64,000 nucleotides of DNA. Origin: an uncultured Chitinophaga sp. (GTDB taxonomy: Bacteria; Bacteroidota; Bacteroidia; Chitinophagales; Chitinophagaceae). The notes under the pieces were generated by a model. The model was not told where the DNA came from, ran no database searches, and was given only the letters and a program-made list of their open reading frames with translations. Below are positions 1-7,035 of this stretch, one piece after another (position 1 is the first letter of the stretch; every line of letters begins with the position of its first letter). The position numbers and the translations under genes are program-made. The stretch spans positions 62,001 to 126,000 of the forward strand of contig NZ_CAMLHC010000009.1 of the NCBI RefSeq assembly GCF_946479755.1, read 5' to 3'.

Positions 1-130
1 CGCTAAAAAAGAGGATGTTTTTTGAAGGAAATTAAAAGAGGGGCCCTAAAATTTTCAAATTGCGTAATAAGGAGGGCGTAAACCCCGGACAAACCAGTGG
101 TTATCAATACCTTTTTTCCGCGATGCCGCA

Positions 131-880
131 CTACCGCTGCAACCGGCTCAATAAATCCTTCCGGCGGCGCTCTGTAATCTCTACCACCATACCGCTTTTA
201 AGCAACACTTTGCCATGACTGGCATCGATCTGGCTGATATTGGACAGCTGTATCATCTGCATATTATTCACCTGGTAAAAAGGCAGCGAAGAAAACAAAT
301 CGGCATAATACCGGAAAGGCCGCTCAGCCAGCAGCTCCTGGCCGGAATCCAGCCGGAACAGGCAGTTCTCCAACCGGACTTCCAGGCATTCCACGGATGG
401 AAGAAATATCGTTTGGGTGTCACCGTTAGTGTCCTGCACCAGCAGCTTCCACGACGCATGCTGCAGGTTATGGAAGTTCTCCAGCAGCACCTGGTAACGC
501 TGCTTGCTGCTGTTGCCCGTAATCCGGTCACGCACCAGGGAAACGGCCTGCAACAGGCTTTCTTTATCTATCGGTTTGAGGATCAGCTCCACCTCGGCGC
601 AGCGGATCACATGCAGGAATTTCTTCTCAAAGGCGGTTACAAACACCGCCTCAAAAGACACGTCCTCCCGCGTGCCCAGCAGCACATCAAACCCGGTGCC
701 GTCGGGCATTTCAAGGTCCAGGAACACCAGCTCCGGCCGATGTTCCCTGATCCGCGCAATACCTTCTGCGCAGTCGGAGGCCGTAGCTGCTACCGTTACT
801 TCGGGGCAATATTTTTCCAGCATCAGGGCAATAATATCCCGGCTGTTTCGCTCATCATCAATAATCACTGCTTTTATCAT
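131..880 (-). CDS. LytTR-family response regulator
   Basis: Cytoplasmic two-component response regulator of 249 residues. The N-terminal receiver domain (about 1-120) shows the acidic pair D8/D9, the phospho-acceptor D55 in a LDLEMPDG context, T82 and K102 (LKP). The C-terminal part (about 145-249) fits a LytTR DNA-binding domain, with the usual F-x-R/Y-x-x-L pattern and a late RRRKDLL segment. It lies 34 bp downstream of a LytS-type histidine kinase on the same strand, so the two almost certainly form a pair. Target genes cannot be read from the window. The start at 880 is the only ATG giving an intact receiver domain; no clear ribosome binding site precedes it, which is normal for Bacteroidota. 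Confidence 0.93.
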   Translation of the reverse strand: MIKAVIIDDERNSRDIIALMLEKYCPEVTVAATASDCAEGIARIREHRPELVFLDLEMPDGTGFDVLLGTREDVSFEAVFVTAFEKKFLHVIRCAEVELILKPIDKESLLQAVSLVRDRITGNSSKQRYQVLLENFHNLQHASWKLLVQDTNGDTQTIFLPSVECLEVRLENCLFRLDSGQELLAERPFRYYADLFSSLPFYQVNNMQMIQLSNISQIDASHGKVLLKSGMVVEITERRRKDLLSRLQR

Positions 881-914
881 AACAGTATGTTGCTAACTAA
901 CGTTTACGTATATA

Positions 915-2996
915 TTACAGTTGAGGTATCAGGATCTTTACCACCGTGCCGCTCTCCGCTTCGTTCCGCGCCGACAGGTCAATTATCTCTATATGAATCT
1001 CCGTGTTATACATTTTATTCAGCAGCTCCGCCCTGTTCTGGCTGATCTCCATGCCGGACGACTGATGGTGCTTCGGCAGCGTGCGTAAAGACCGGGAGCG
1101 GGCAATGCCGATACCGTTGTCGGCAATCACGCATTCGAGCATGTCTGCGGCAACTTGGGTGAAGCGGATGGACAGCTGGCCGATAGGCTGCTGCGGATTG
1201 GTCATACCATGTTTGACGGCATTTTCCACGTAGGGCTGCAGCAGCATGGCAGGGATCTCCAGTTCAGCGGTGGCTATCTCCGGGTCTACTACAATTTCGT
1301 ATTCCATTCTGTTCTCAAACCGCATCTTCTCGAGGCCGAGATAGGTATTGAGATAAGTGATCTCGTCAGCGAGGGTTATAAAGTTACGCCGCGAGAAATC
1401 CAGCGTTTTCCGTATCAGGTAGGAGAAGTCGGACAGGTATTTCTGGGCGTATTCGTAATCCCGCTGCATCACAAACAGCTGTATGGAATTCAGGCAGTTG
1501 AAGATAAAGTGAGGATTGATCTGCGCCCGGATGGCTTTGAGCTCTATCTCGGTGAGTTTTTTATCGTACTCCGTCTCCAGTTGTATCTTTCTTTGTTCTT
1601 CCAGCTCCTGTTTCTTGCGGAGTATTTCGGTGGTCTGCTCTTTTACCAGTTCTTCCAGTTGCTCGTTGAGCTTACGTTGCAGCTCCTTGTTCTTATTCAG
1701 CTGTTTGATCAGCAGTTCCTGGGTACGGGTCCTTTCCAGGTGCACCAGCTTATTGCGGTAGCTGAGGCCGGCCAGGAAAAACATGGCCTGCAGCAATACG
1801 CCGCCGATGAGCAGCATGCTGGGCGCAGCCAGCTCGCCTAAAGCGCTCAGCAACCCCAGCGGCCTGATATGCATGAGGAAAGAGCCGAGGCAGGCCAGGT
1901 ACAGGCATACCGACCCGTACAGGAAAAAGCGTACCAGCGGATGATGGCGGGAACGTTTGGCCAGCGCCACAAATACCACCAGGAAAGGCACCAGTGTACA
2001 GAAATAAACATAACTGTAGATGATCACCGGCAAATGATATTGCTCCATCAGGATACAATAGATGCAAACAATGATCAGTCCTCCCACCACAGTGGATACC
2101 CAGGTAAACACCTGCTCCATAAAAGGATACCGCTCTTTCAGGTTGAGGAAGGTATTGCCGAACATCAGGTACATGAGATAGAAGCAGAACAGCAGTCCCG
2201 GTATGTCCCAGTAGTACTTCAGCATCGGCCAGCGGTGGAAGAAAGACAGCTGATAGGGCTTGCTTTCCAGCCGCAGCGCAAAAAACAGGATCAGCCCCAG
2301 GATATAAATGGCAAAGTAGATATACGACCGGTCGGGCAGCTGGATGTAACTGATGATAGAGATGCTGAAGAAAACGAGGAGCATGCCCAGCAGCACCTGT
2401 ATGATGACAGCCTCTTTGCGGTAACTGTCCTGTTCCTTGTTGTGGAACCGGGCAAAAGCCTGTTCGCTGAAGAGGGCGGGCATGAGCGGGTTTTCGTTGT
2501 ACGATTTGTTGATGATATGGAGATAAAAAGTTCGGACCTGGCCGGGCGGTACGCTGACGTTGAAACCGTAGTGGTCCCACCTTTCCACGCCGCCTTTGTC
2601 ATACATAAGGCCTGTTTGCATGAGCAGGGTGGCGCTGTCGCCGGGAGGTTTGACATACCAGTACATGAAGTCGTGCCATCCGGCGAAGAGGATGGCGGAG
2701 AGACTGTCGGAGCCTTCATTTTTAATCTGCAGCCGGAACCAGCAGTTATTGACCTGGCCGTTATTTTTTTTGAAGTTGTGAAAATATTGGGGGGAAGACG
2801 TAAAAGGCAGGTGTGCCACCTGCTGCACAGTCAGATGGCCCTCCGGGTCGGAGAGACTGTTGATGTAGGGACGCAGGTCCAGGGCCGAGGCAGCAAAGTC
2901 GTCTTTTGCTATCAGGGTGTCCGGAGCGGGGTTAACGGCAAGGGCGCCTACGGCGTAACAGTACAATAACAGCATTAAAATAATAATGCGCTTCAC
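915..2996 (-). CDS. 7TM-type sensor histidine kinase (LytS/HisKA_7TM class)
   Basis: Membrane sensor kinase of 693 residues. A signal peptide (1-20) is followed by a periplasmic domain (about 25-185) resembling 7TMR-DISMED2, seven hydrophobic helices (about 195-410), a charged coiled coil (about 415-485) and a His_kinase/HATPase module. The phospho-accepting histidine is H496 in AQINPHFIFN; the N-box is around N592 (YVENAVKHG) and the G-box DNGIGI is at 626-631. This is the family that partners LytTR regulators, matching the gene 34 bp downstream. A pterin dehydratase gene ends 19 bp upstream on the same strand and may be co-transcribed. The ligand is unknown; DISMED2 domains are often thought to bind carbohydrates, but nothing here proves that. 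Confidence 0.93.
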   Translation of the reverse strand: MKRIIILMLLLYCYAVGALAVNPAPDTLIAKDDFAASALDLRPYINSLSDPEGHLTVQQVAHLPFTSSPQYFHNFKKNNGQVNNCWFRLQIKNEGSDSLSAILFAGWHDFMYWYVKPPGDSATLLMQTGLMYDKGGVERWDHYGFNVSVPPGQVRTFYLHIINKSYNENPLMPALFSEQAFARFHNKEQDSYRKEAVIIQVLLGMLLVFFSISIISYIQLPDRSYIYFAIYILGLILFFALRLESKPYQLSFFHRWPMLKYYWDIPGLLFCFYLMYLMFGNTFLNLKERYPFMEQVFTWVSTVVGGLIIVCIYCILMEQYHLPVIIYSYVYFCTLVPFLVVFVALAKRSRHHPLVRFFLYGSVCLYLACLGSFLMHIRPLGLLSALGELAAPSMLLIGGVLLQAMFFLAGLSYRNKLVHLERTRTQELLIKQLNKNKELQRKLNEQLEELVKEQTTEILRKKQELEEQRKIQLETEYDKKLTEIELKAIRAQINPHFIFNCLNSIQLFVMQRDYEYAQKYLSDFSYLIRKTLDFSRRNFITLADEITYLNTYLGLEKMRFENRMEYEIVVDPEIATAELEIPAMLLQPYVENAVKHGMTNPQQPIGQLSIRFTQVAADMLECVIADNGIGIARSRSLRTLPKHHQSSGMEISQNRAELLNKMYNTEIHIEIIDLSARNEAESGTVVKILIPQL

Positions 2997-3015
2997 AAAT
3001 GGTGTATGGATTTGA

Positions 3016-3246
3016 TTATAATAATTGATCGATTGCTTTCGCCAGCGCCCGGTCTTTTTCTGTCACCACATTGCCTGCGTCATGTGTACTCAGGTAGATG
3101 TCTACCTTATTGTAGACATTGGTCCAATAGGGATGGTGATCCATTTTTTCTGCGACCAGCGCCACCCGGGTCATAAACCCGAATGCTTCCCGGAAATCTT
3201 TAAAGGTAAAGGCCCGGTGCAGTTGATTGTCTTTTTCTTCCCACAT
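3016..3246 (-). CDS. 4a-hydroxytetrahydrobiopterin dehydratase (PCD/DCoH family)
   Basis: Small 76-residue enzyme that would dehydrate pterin-4a-carbinolamine, regenerating the pterin cofactor of aromatic amino acid hydroxylases. The family signature is complete: E33-K-M-D-H37-H38-P39, W41, then T54-H55-D56 and a late acidic/KD segment. Its length is slightly short for the family (usually about 90-110) because the N-terminus is trimmed. No phenylalanine hydroxylase is in the window, so its partner is elsewhere. It sits 19 bp upstream of the histidine kinase on the same strand; co-transcription is likely but a functional link is not evident. Confidence 0.9.
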   Translation of the reverse strand: MWEEKDNQLHRAFTFKDFREAFGFMTRVALVAEKMDHHPYWTNVYNKVDIYLSTHDAGNVVTEKDRALAKAIDQLL

Positions 3247-3338
3247 ACAGCGAGTGTTTAAAGGTGAAAATGTGGCAATTCACTAGGTTACTGGTCAAAA
3301 TATTAAGTGCTGTAACAGCTTTTGGTCGTCTTCCTGTC

Positions 3339-3782
3339 CTAAAAAATGAGGTTCATTTTATTTTTGATCTCTCTTGTATCCAGTAAAGATACTAATTGTA
3401 CAAGGGGAACAAGGCGTAATTGTTCCAATAATTTTTTGACATCGTCCGCCTGGTAATAGTCGCCCTTGATCATCCAGAGGAAGTGGATATGTTTAAGCTC
3501 GGGCAGCAGGAATTCGGCCTGGCAGTGGTTGTTATAAAAATAGTGGGATACCGAATTGGTGGGTTCGTGGAACTCCATGACGGTGAAATGGAAGGACCTG
3601 TTTTTCTTGGAGAGGGTGATCTCCAGCAGGTTATTGACCCGGAAATTGGTATGCAGCTGCCGGTTGATCTGCCAGCAGAGCTGGTAATCGCGGGCGCTGG
3701 AGGCGATACCGATCAGGTGGGTGTTTTCAAAGAAATCCTCTACCAACTGTTCCTGGTCCAGTTTTAATTTTAGTATCGACAT
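3339..3782 (-). CDS. IPExxxVDY-family protein
   Basis: Uncharacterised 147-residue cytoplasmic protein. It fits the Bacteroidota IPExxxVDY family: an N-terminal FFENTHLIGIASSARDYQLC-type stretch (18-36), a mixed alpha/beta middle, and at residues 93-101 the sequence LPELKHIHF, which aligns with the name-giving motif I-P-E-x-x-x-V-D-Y with conservative changes. Function is unknown for the family; in other Bacteroidota it is often found near pyruvate kinase, which is absent here. It is the last gene of a minus-strand run trmB, DUF5522, ATL, this gene, beginning 35 bp after the alkyltransferase-like stop codon. Confidence 0.7.
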   Translation of the reverse strand: MSILKLKLDQEQLVEDFFENTHLIGIASSARDYQLCWQINRQLHTNFRVNNLLEITLSKKNRSFHFTVMEFHEPTNSVSHYFYNNHCQAEFLLPELKHIHFLWMIKGDYYQADDVKKLLEQLRLVPLVQLVSLLDTREIKNKMNLIF

Positions 3783-3817
3783 AATATAAAAATAAGGTGA
3801 ATCGGGGGAATTAATGC

Positions 3818-4255
3818 TCAGGCTTTCTTTCTGACCGTTTTTTTGGCGGTGGCGGCTTTGGGTTTGCCCGGGTCCCAGAATACGTTTTTGAAGTCGCTGA
3901 CCTTGTCGTTGTTGACGATCACCCCTTCCTGTTCCAGCAGTTCCTGCATGAGGGTAGGGGTAGCGAAGAACTGGCGGCCGCTGAGTTCCCCGATGCGGTT
4001 GACCACGCGATGGGCGGGAACCGCCGGTTTGGCGTTGCCGGCGCCGTTCATGGCCCAGCCTACCATGCGGGGCGTGAGTTTAATATCGGCCGCCTCCGCA
4101 ATGGCGCCATAGGTGGTGACCCGGCCTTTGGGGATTTTGCGGGCTATTTTATACACCACATCGAAGAAAGAGACGGGCTTAGGGTCGTCCGTCTTTTTCT
4201 TCGTGGCGGCGTTTTTCGAGGAGGACGGACTTTTTGGGTTCGGGTACTTTTTCAT
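3818..4255 (-). CDS. alkyltransferase-like protein (ATL, MGMT fold)
   Basis: Protein of 145 residues with the DNA-binding domain of O6-alkylguanine transferases. After a Lys/Ser-rich tail (1-27), FFDVVYKIARKIPKGRVTTYG leads into the helix-turn-helix with the base-flipping Tyr49 and Arg63 (TPRMVGWAM). The active-site PCHR is replaced by P80-A-H-R-V, so the protein cannot accept an alkyl group; ATL proteins instead flag alkylated guanines for nucleotide excision repair. I chose ATG 4255 because the open frame upstream is only the shadow of the preceding DUF5522 gene, which this gene overlaps by 77 nt. A C-terminal Lys/Ala tail (133-145) is also present. A later GTG start cannot be excluded. Confidence 0.85.
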   Translation of the reverse strand: MKKYPNPKSPSSSKNAATKKKTDDPKPVSFFDVVYKIARKIPKGRVTTYGAIAEAADIKLTPRMVGWAMNGAGNAKPAVPAHRVVNRIGELSGRQFFATPTLMQELLEQEGVIVNNDKVSDFKNVFWDPGKPKAATAKKTVRKKA

Positions 4256-4385
4256 ATGAAAATGGACAATGTTTACAGCCGTTGCCACAGCAGTAGCCCC
4301 GGTCCAGGTGATATTTTTCGGTAAATACCATATAGCCCTCCGCGTTATAGTAAAAATCAATCTTCTCCACCAACGGTTGCTTCAT
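4179..4385 (-). CDS. DUF5522 family protein, cysteine-rich
   Basis: Small 68-residue protein with the compact motif G30-Y-C32-C33-G-N-G-C37-x-x-C40-P, typical of the DUF5522 family. Four cysteines in nine residues suggest metal binding or a redox role, but this has not been shown for the family as far as I know. It overlaps trmB by 29 nt at its start and the alkyltransferase-like gene by 77 nt at its end, each in a different frame, so translation of the three is probably coupled. The conserved cysteine motif makes it a real gene despite overlapping both neighbours. Confidence 0.8.
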   Translation of the reverse strand: MKQPLVEKIDFYYNAEGYMVFTEKYHLDRGYCCGNGCKHCPFSYEKVPEPKKSVLLEKRRHEEKDGRP

Positions 4386-5064
4386 CGGATGGCAGTTTTA
4401 TGCTGCGCCAGTTCAACGGTGTGTCGGGCAGGCGGAATTTCAGGTAGCGGATGGTACGGCCGTCTGCGAGGTGCATGCCTTCGTAGTAGGTCTGTATTTT
4501 CAGCAGGGCCGGTACTTCCGGCAACGCGTACACATCCGGGATATCTTCGATGAGGGTGAGGCCGGCGGCGGCGATCACTTCCTGCGTGAAAGCGTATAAT
4601 TCCGGGGAGTCGGTCTTCAGATTGATGGTGGCGCCGGTGGCCAGCAGCGGCTGGTACAGCTGCAGGAAACGCGGGTGGGTCAGTCTTTTGCGGGCTTTGG
4701 ATTTACGGAGAAAAGGGTCCGGGAAGGTGATCCAGATGTCTTTGATCTCTCCGGGCGCAAAATAATTGTCCAGTTTCTCGATCTGTGTACGGAGGAAAGC
4801 CACATTGGTGAGCGATTCGTCCAGCGCTGTTTTGGCGCCTCTCCAGATGCGGTTGCCTTTCAGGTCTACCCCGATGAAGTTCTGGTCTTTGAACAGGCGG
4901 CCCATTCCCAGGGTATAGTCCCCTTTGCCGCAGGCCAGTTCCAGGGTGACCGGATGGTTGTTTTTAAAGTATTCGTTCCATTTTCCCTGCATGCCTTCCG
5001 GGTATATCAATACGTTGGGGAAGGTCTCAATTTCAGCAAAGCGTTGTAGTTTTTTCTGTCCCAT
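4357..5064 (-). CDS. trmB: tRNA (guanine-N7-)-methyltransferase
   Basis: TrmB makes m7G46 in tRNA variable loops using S-adenosylmethionine. The 235-residue product carries the SAM-binding LELACGKGDYTLG motif, GVDLKGNRIWRGAK, and the family signature WITFPDPFLRKSKARKRL followed by NLKTD and FVTFT-like strands. An ATG at 5082 is in frame, but a perfect promoter -7 element (5071-5078) overlaps those first codons, so ATG 5064 (MGQKKLQRF) is preferred; the mRNA would then be nearly leaderless. It is the first gene of the overlapping trmB, DUF5522, ATL, IPExxxVDY run. Confidence 0.93.
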   Translation of the reverse strand: MGQKKLQRFAEIETFPNVLIYPEGMQGKWNEYFKNNHPVTLELACGKGDYTLGMGRLFKDQNFIGVDLKGNRIWRGAKTALDESLTNVAFLRTQIEKLDNYFAPGEIKDIWITFPDPFLRKSKARKRLTHPRFLQLYQPLLATGATINLKTDSPELYAFTQEVIAAAGLTLIEDIPDVYALPEVPALLKIQTYYEGMHLADGRTIRYLKFRLPDTPLNWRSIKLPSDEATVGGED

Positions 5065-5070
5065 TGGACG

Positions 5071-5078
5071 CAAAAATA
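5071..5078 (-). promoter_or_regulatory. candidate -7 element for trmB
   Basis: On the minus strand this reads TATTTTTG, an exact match to the Bacteroidota sigma-A -7 consensus TAnnTTTG. It ends 6 nt before ATG 5064, so transcription would begin at or next to the start codon. No convincing -33 TTTG is seen upstream. Confidence 0.45.
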
Positions 5079-5092
5079 CCACGATATTTTTT

Positions 5093-5202
5093 ATTTAGCC
5101 ATTGGGTTATTGGGTTATTTGGCTATTAGGAGGCATGGTCGGTCGTTTAAGCACCAGGCTAAGGGAATCAACAAAATTTCAAAATAACCAGATATCTAAA
5201 TG
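5093..5202. repeat. imperfect AT-rich inverted repeat
   Basis: The arms at about 5093-5122 and 5172-5202 share a scaffold when one is reversed (ATTTAG, six variable bases, GGTTATT, five variable bases, ATTT). The arms match only in blocks, so this is a diverged member of the intergenic repeat group also seen at 7737-7882, 35724-35781, 37769-37847 and 43533-43609. Confidence 0.4.
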
Positions 5203-5226
5203 AAAAAAGCCCATGGGCCATAGGCT
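5203..5226 (-). terminator. Rho-independent terminator of the tRNA-like RNA
   Basis: On the minus strand an 8-bp stem (AGCCTATG with CATGGGCT, one G-U pair) closes a 3-nt loop and is followed by six T. It lies 21 nt after the CCA end of the tRNA-like RNA and serves no other minus-strand gene. Confidence 0.8.
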
Positions 5227-5247
5227 CACGAGCTCTTTAAACCAATT

Positions 5248-5393
5248 TGGCTGTAGGAGGAGGAGTCGAACCTCCACGGGGCAGTTAGCCATAGCACAAT
5301 TAAGATTAGTGGTCAACCCAGTTATGCTACGTTTATCCCGAATTCCCCACCCCCGAGACAAGGGGGCATGTCTGCCAGTTTCATCATCCCACA
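5248..5393 (-). ncRNA. tRNA-like RNA with a giant variable region
   Basis: A cloverleaf can be folded by hand on the minus strand. The acceptor stem is 7 bp (5387-5393 with 5252-5258, one G-U), followed by U8-G9, a 3-bp D stem with an 11-nt Leu-type loop containing GG, a CCCCC/GGGGG anticodon stem with loop TTGTCTC (anticodon GUC at 5357-5359), a 5-bp T stem with loop TTCGACT, discriminator G and an encoded CCA. Between anticodon and T stems lie 74 nt instead of at most about 23: an outer GGGG/CCCC stem (5345-5348 with 5278-5281) and an inner 8-bp stem (5322-5329 with 5292-5299). U37 next to the anticodon is atypical. Promoter and terminator flank it. It may be an odd class II tRNA, a tRNA with an insertion, or a tRNA-derived regulator. 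Confidence 0.7.
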
Positions 5394-5452
5394 ATTTTTA
5401 TTATCATTACTGTCACGTTCTTTCCGGTGGCTTTTTTGTAATGATTATAATG

Positions 5453-5484
5453 CAAATCTAAAGACGCGGGTGATTCTTTGCAAA
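5453..5484 (-). promoter_or_regulatory. promoter of the tRNA-like RNA
   Basis: On the minus strand TTTG (5481-5484), a 20-nt spacer and TAGATTTG (5453-5460) match both halves of the Bacteroidota consensus TTTG/TAnnTTTG. Transcription would start near 5446, about 50 nt before the mature 5' end. Confidence 0.7.
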
Positions 5485-5567
5485 TTTTTTAAGAAAAATT
5501 TTTGAATTTTCGATATTTTTTAAATATTTGCATATAACTTTAAAACATTCAAAAACAAATTGTAAAA

Positions 5568-6035
5568 ATGAGCCACAATTTGAATATTGACAAACTCGAT
5601 TTGCAGATTATCAGCGAGATGATGAATAATGCTGAGATCTCCTACGCCGATCTGGGGAAGAAACTGTTCGTTTCCGGCGGTACTATTCATGTGAGAATGA
5701 AGAAATTGCAAGAACTGGGTATAGTTAAAGGTACTAAATTACATGTAGATTTGAAAATGATCGGCTATGATGTAATTGCCTTTATCGGTATTTACCTCGA
5801 AAAAAGTTCCATGTATGATACTGTCGCCAAAGAACTGCGTAAGATCCCGGAAATGGTACGCCTCAATTACACCACCGGCAGTTACAGCATGTTCGCTGAA
5901 ATCATCTGTAAAGACATCACCCAGTTGCGCCGTATCCTCCACGATGAATTACAGAAAATAAAAGGTATTGAAAGAACTGAAACCCTCATCTCTCTCGAAG
6001 AAAGTTTTTACCGCACTATCAATGTGGTGGAATAA
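5568..6035 (+). CDS. Lrp/AsnC-family transcriptional regulator
   Basis: DNA-binding regulator of 155 residues that responds to amino acids. The N-terminal helix-turn-helix is at about 8-55 (LDLQIISEMMNNAEISYADL, then a recognition helix in VSGGTIHVRMKKLQELGIV), followed by the RAM effector-binding domain with the alpha-beta fold (about 70-150). The next gene, 66 bp downstream on the same strand, is tryptophan 2,3-dioxygenase, so control of tryptophan use is a reasonable guess, but genome-wide roles are also common in this family. The upstream 60 bp are very AT-rich; I see no perfect promoter match there. Confidence 0.93.
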   Translation: MSHNLNIDKLDLQIISEMMNNAEISYADLGKKLFVSGGTIHVRMKKLQELGIVKGTKLHVDLKMIGYDVIAFIGIYLEKSSMYDTVAKELRKIPEMVRLNYTTGSYSMFAEIICKDITQLRRILHDELQKIKGIERTETLISLEESFYRTINVVE

Positions 6036-6101
6036 TTAAAGCAGGCCGGACCCGGAAATTGCTGCAGTTGCTTTTTCATCCGGAATGATTAATTTCCACC
6101 A

Positions 6102-7031
6102 ATGGTTACAACAGAAATTGCCGATAAAATAAAACGGCTGGAAGAAAAATACGCCGCTATGGGGCAGAACCTGTCTTCCTATCTCGACGGGCTGCTATAT
6201 GCGGACTATCTGACATACTGGGATTATATCCAACTGGATGTGTTGCTGAACCTGCAACACCCACGCACGCCGATTCCGGATGAAAACATCTTCATCATTT
6301 ATCACCAGATAACGGAATTGTATTTTAAACTGACGCTGCAGGCCATCGAACAGATCGGCTTTGCGCCGGAACGGACCGCTGCTGTGTTTACCACACAGCT
6401 GAAACGGATCAATAACTATTTCCGTAACCTGGTCCACTCATTCGAGATCATGGTAGACGGGATGGACAAAGACCAGTTCCTGCAGTTCAGAATGGCGCTG
6501 CTGCCAGCCAGCGGCTTCCAGAGCGGACAGTTCAGGATGATCGAGATCTGCTCCACCCGCCTGGTCAACCTGGTGTATGAGCCCCAGCGTCCGGCCGTGG
6601 ACAACAGCGACCTGAAAACGGTGCTGGACAACATTTACTGGAGAAGCGGCGCTACCGAACTGGCTACCGGTAAGAAAACCCTTACCCTGCAGCAGTTTGA
6701 AAAGAAATATATGGGCCCCTTCCTGCAACTGGCCACCCGGTATGAAAACTGTAACGTACAGGCAGCCTACCGGCAACTGTCGGACGCTGACAAGGCAATC
6801 GTGATACCCCTGCTGAAGGAATATGACCTGAACATTAACGTGAGATGGCCCCTGATGCATTATAAATCAGCGGTCAGGTACCTGCATAAAAAACCGGAAG
6901 ACATTGCCGCTACAGGCGGTACCAACTGGCAACAGTTCCTGCCTCCGAAAAACAAGCGCATCGTATTTTTCCCGGAGCTATGGACAGAAGAAGAACTTAA
7001 TAACTGGGGCAAACTGGCGATGGGCGAATAA
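6102..7031 (+). CDS. kynA: tryptophan 2,3-dioxygenase
   Basis: Haem enzyme that opens the indole ring of L-tryptophan to N-formylkynurenine, the first step of the kynurenine route. Of 309 residues, the diagnostic blocks are the distal histidine in IIYHQITELYFK (H68), FR at 129-130, SGFQSGQFR (137-145) for substrate binding, the proximal haem ligand H253 and the TGGT loop (271-274). It is all-helical and a little longer than the Xanthomonas enzyme. No kynureninase or formamidase lies next to it. The preceding Lrp-type gene may regulate it. Confidence 0.93.
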   Translation: MVTTEIADKIKRLEEKYAAMGQNLSSYLDGLLYADYLTYWDYIQLDVLLNLQHPRTPIPDENIFIIYHQITELYFKLTLQAIEQIGFAPERTAAVFTTQLKRINNYFRNLVHSFEIMVDGMDKDQFLQFRMALLPASGFQSGQFRMIEICSTRLVNLVYEPQRPAVDNSDLKTVLDNIYWRSGATELATGKKTLTLQQFEKKYMGPFLQLATRYENCNVQAAYRQLSDADKAIVIPLLKEYDLNINVRWPLMHYKSAVRYLHKKPEDIAATGGTNWQQFLPPKNKRIVFFPELWTEEELNNWGKLAMGE

Positions 7032-7035
7032 CCCC

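Noticed and set aside
5248..5393. tmRNA as the identity of the RNA at 5248-5393
   Set aside because: A full D stem and anticodon stem are present, there is no tag reading frame, and the unit is less than half the size of a tmRNA.
5248..5393. The tRNA-like gene as an integration site of a mobile element
   Set aside because: No integrase, phage genes or repeated 3' tRNA end lies in the neighbourhood.
5179..5394. 71-codon minus-strand frame over the tRNA-like RNA
   Set aside because: Coincides with the structured RNA and its terminator; no protein features.
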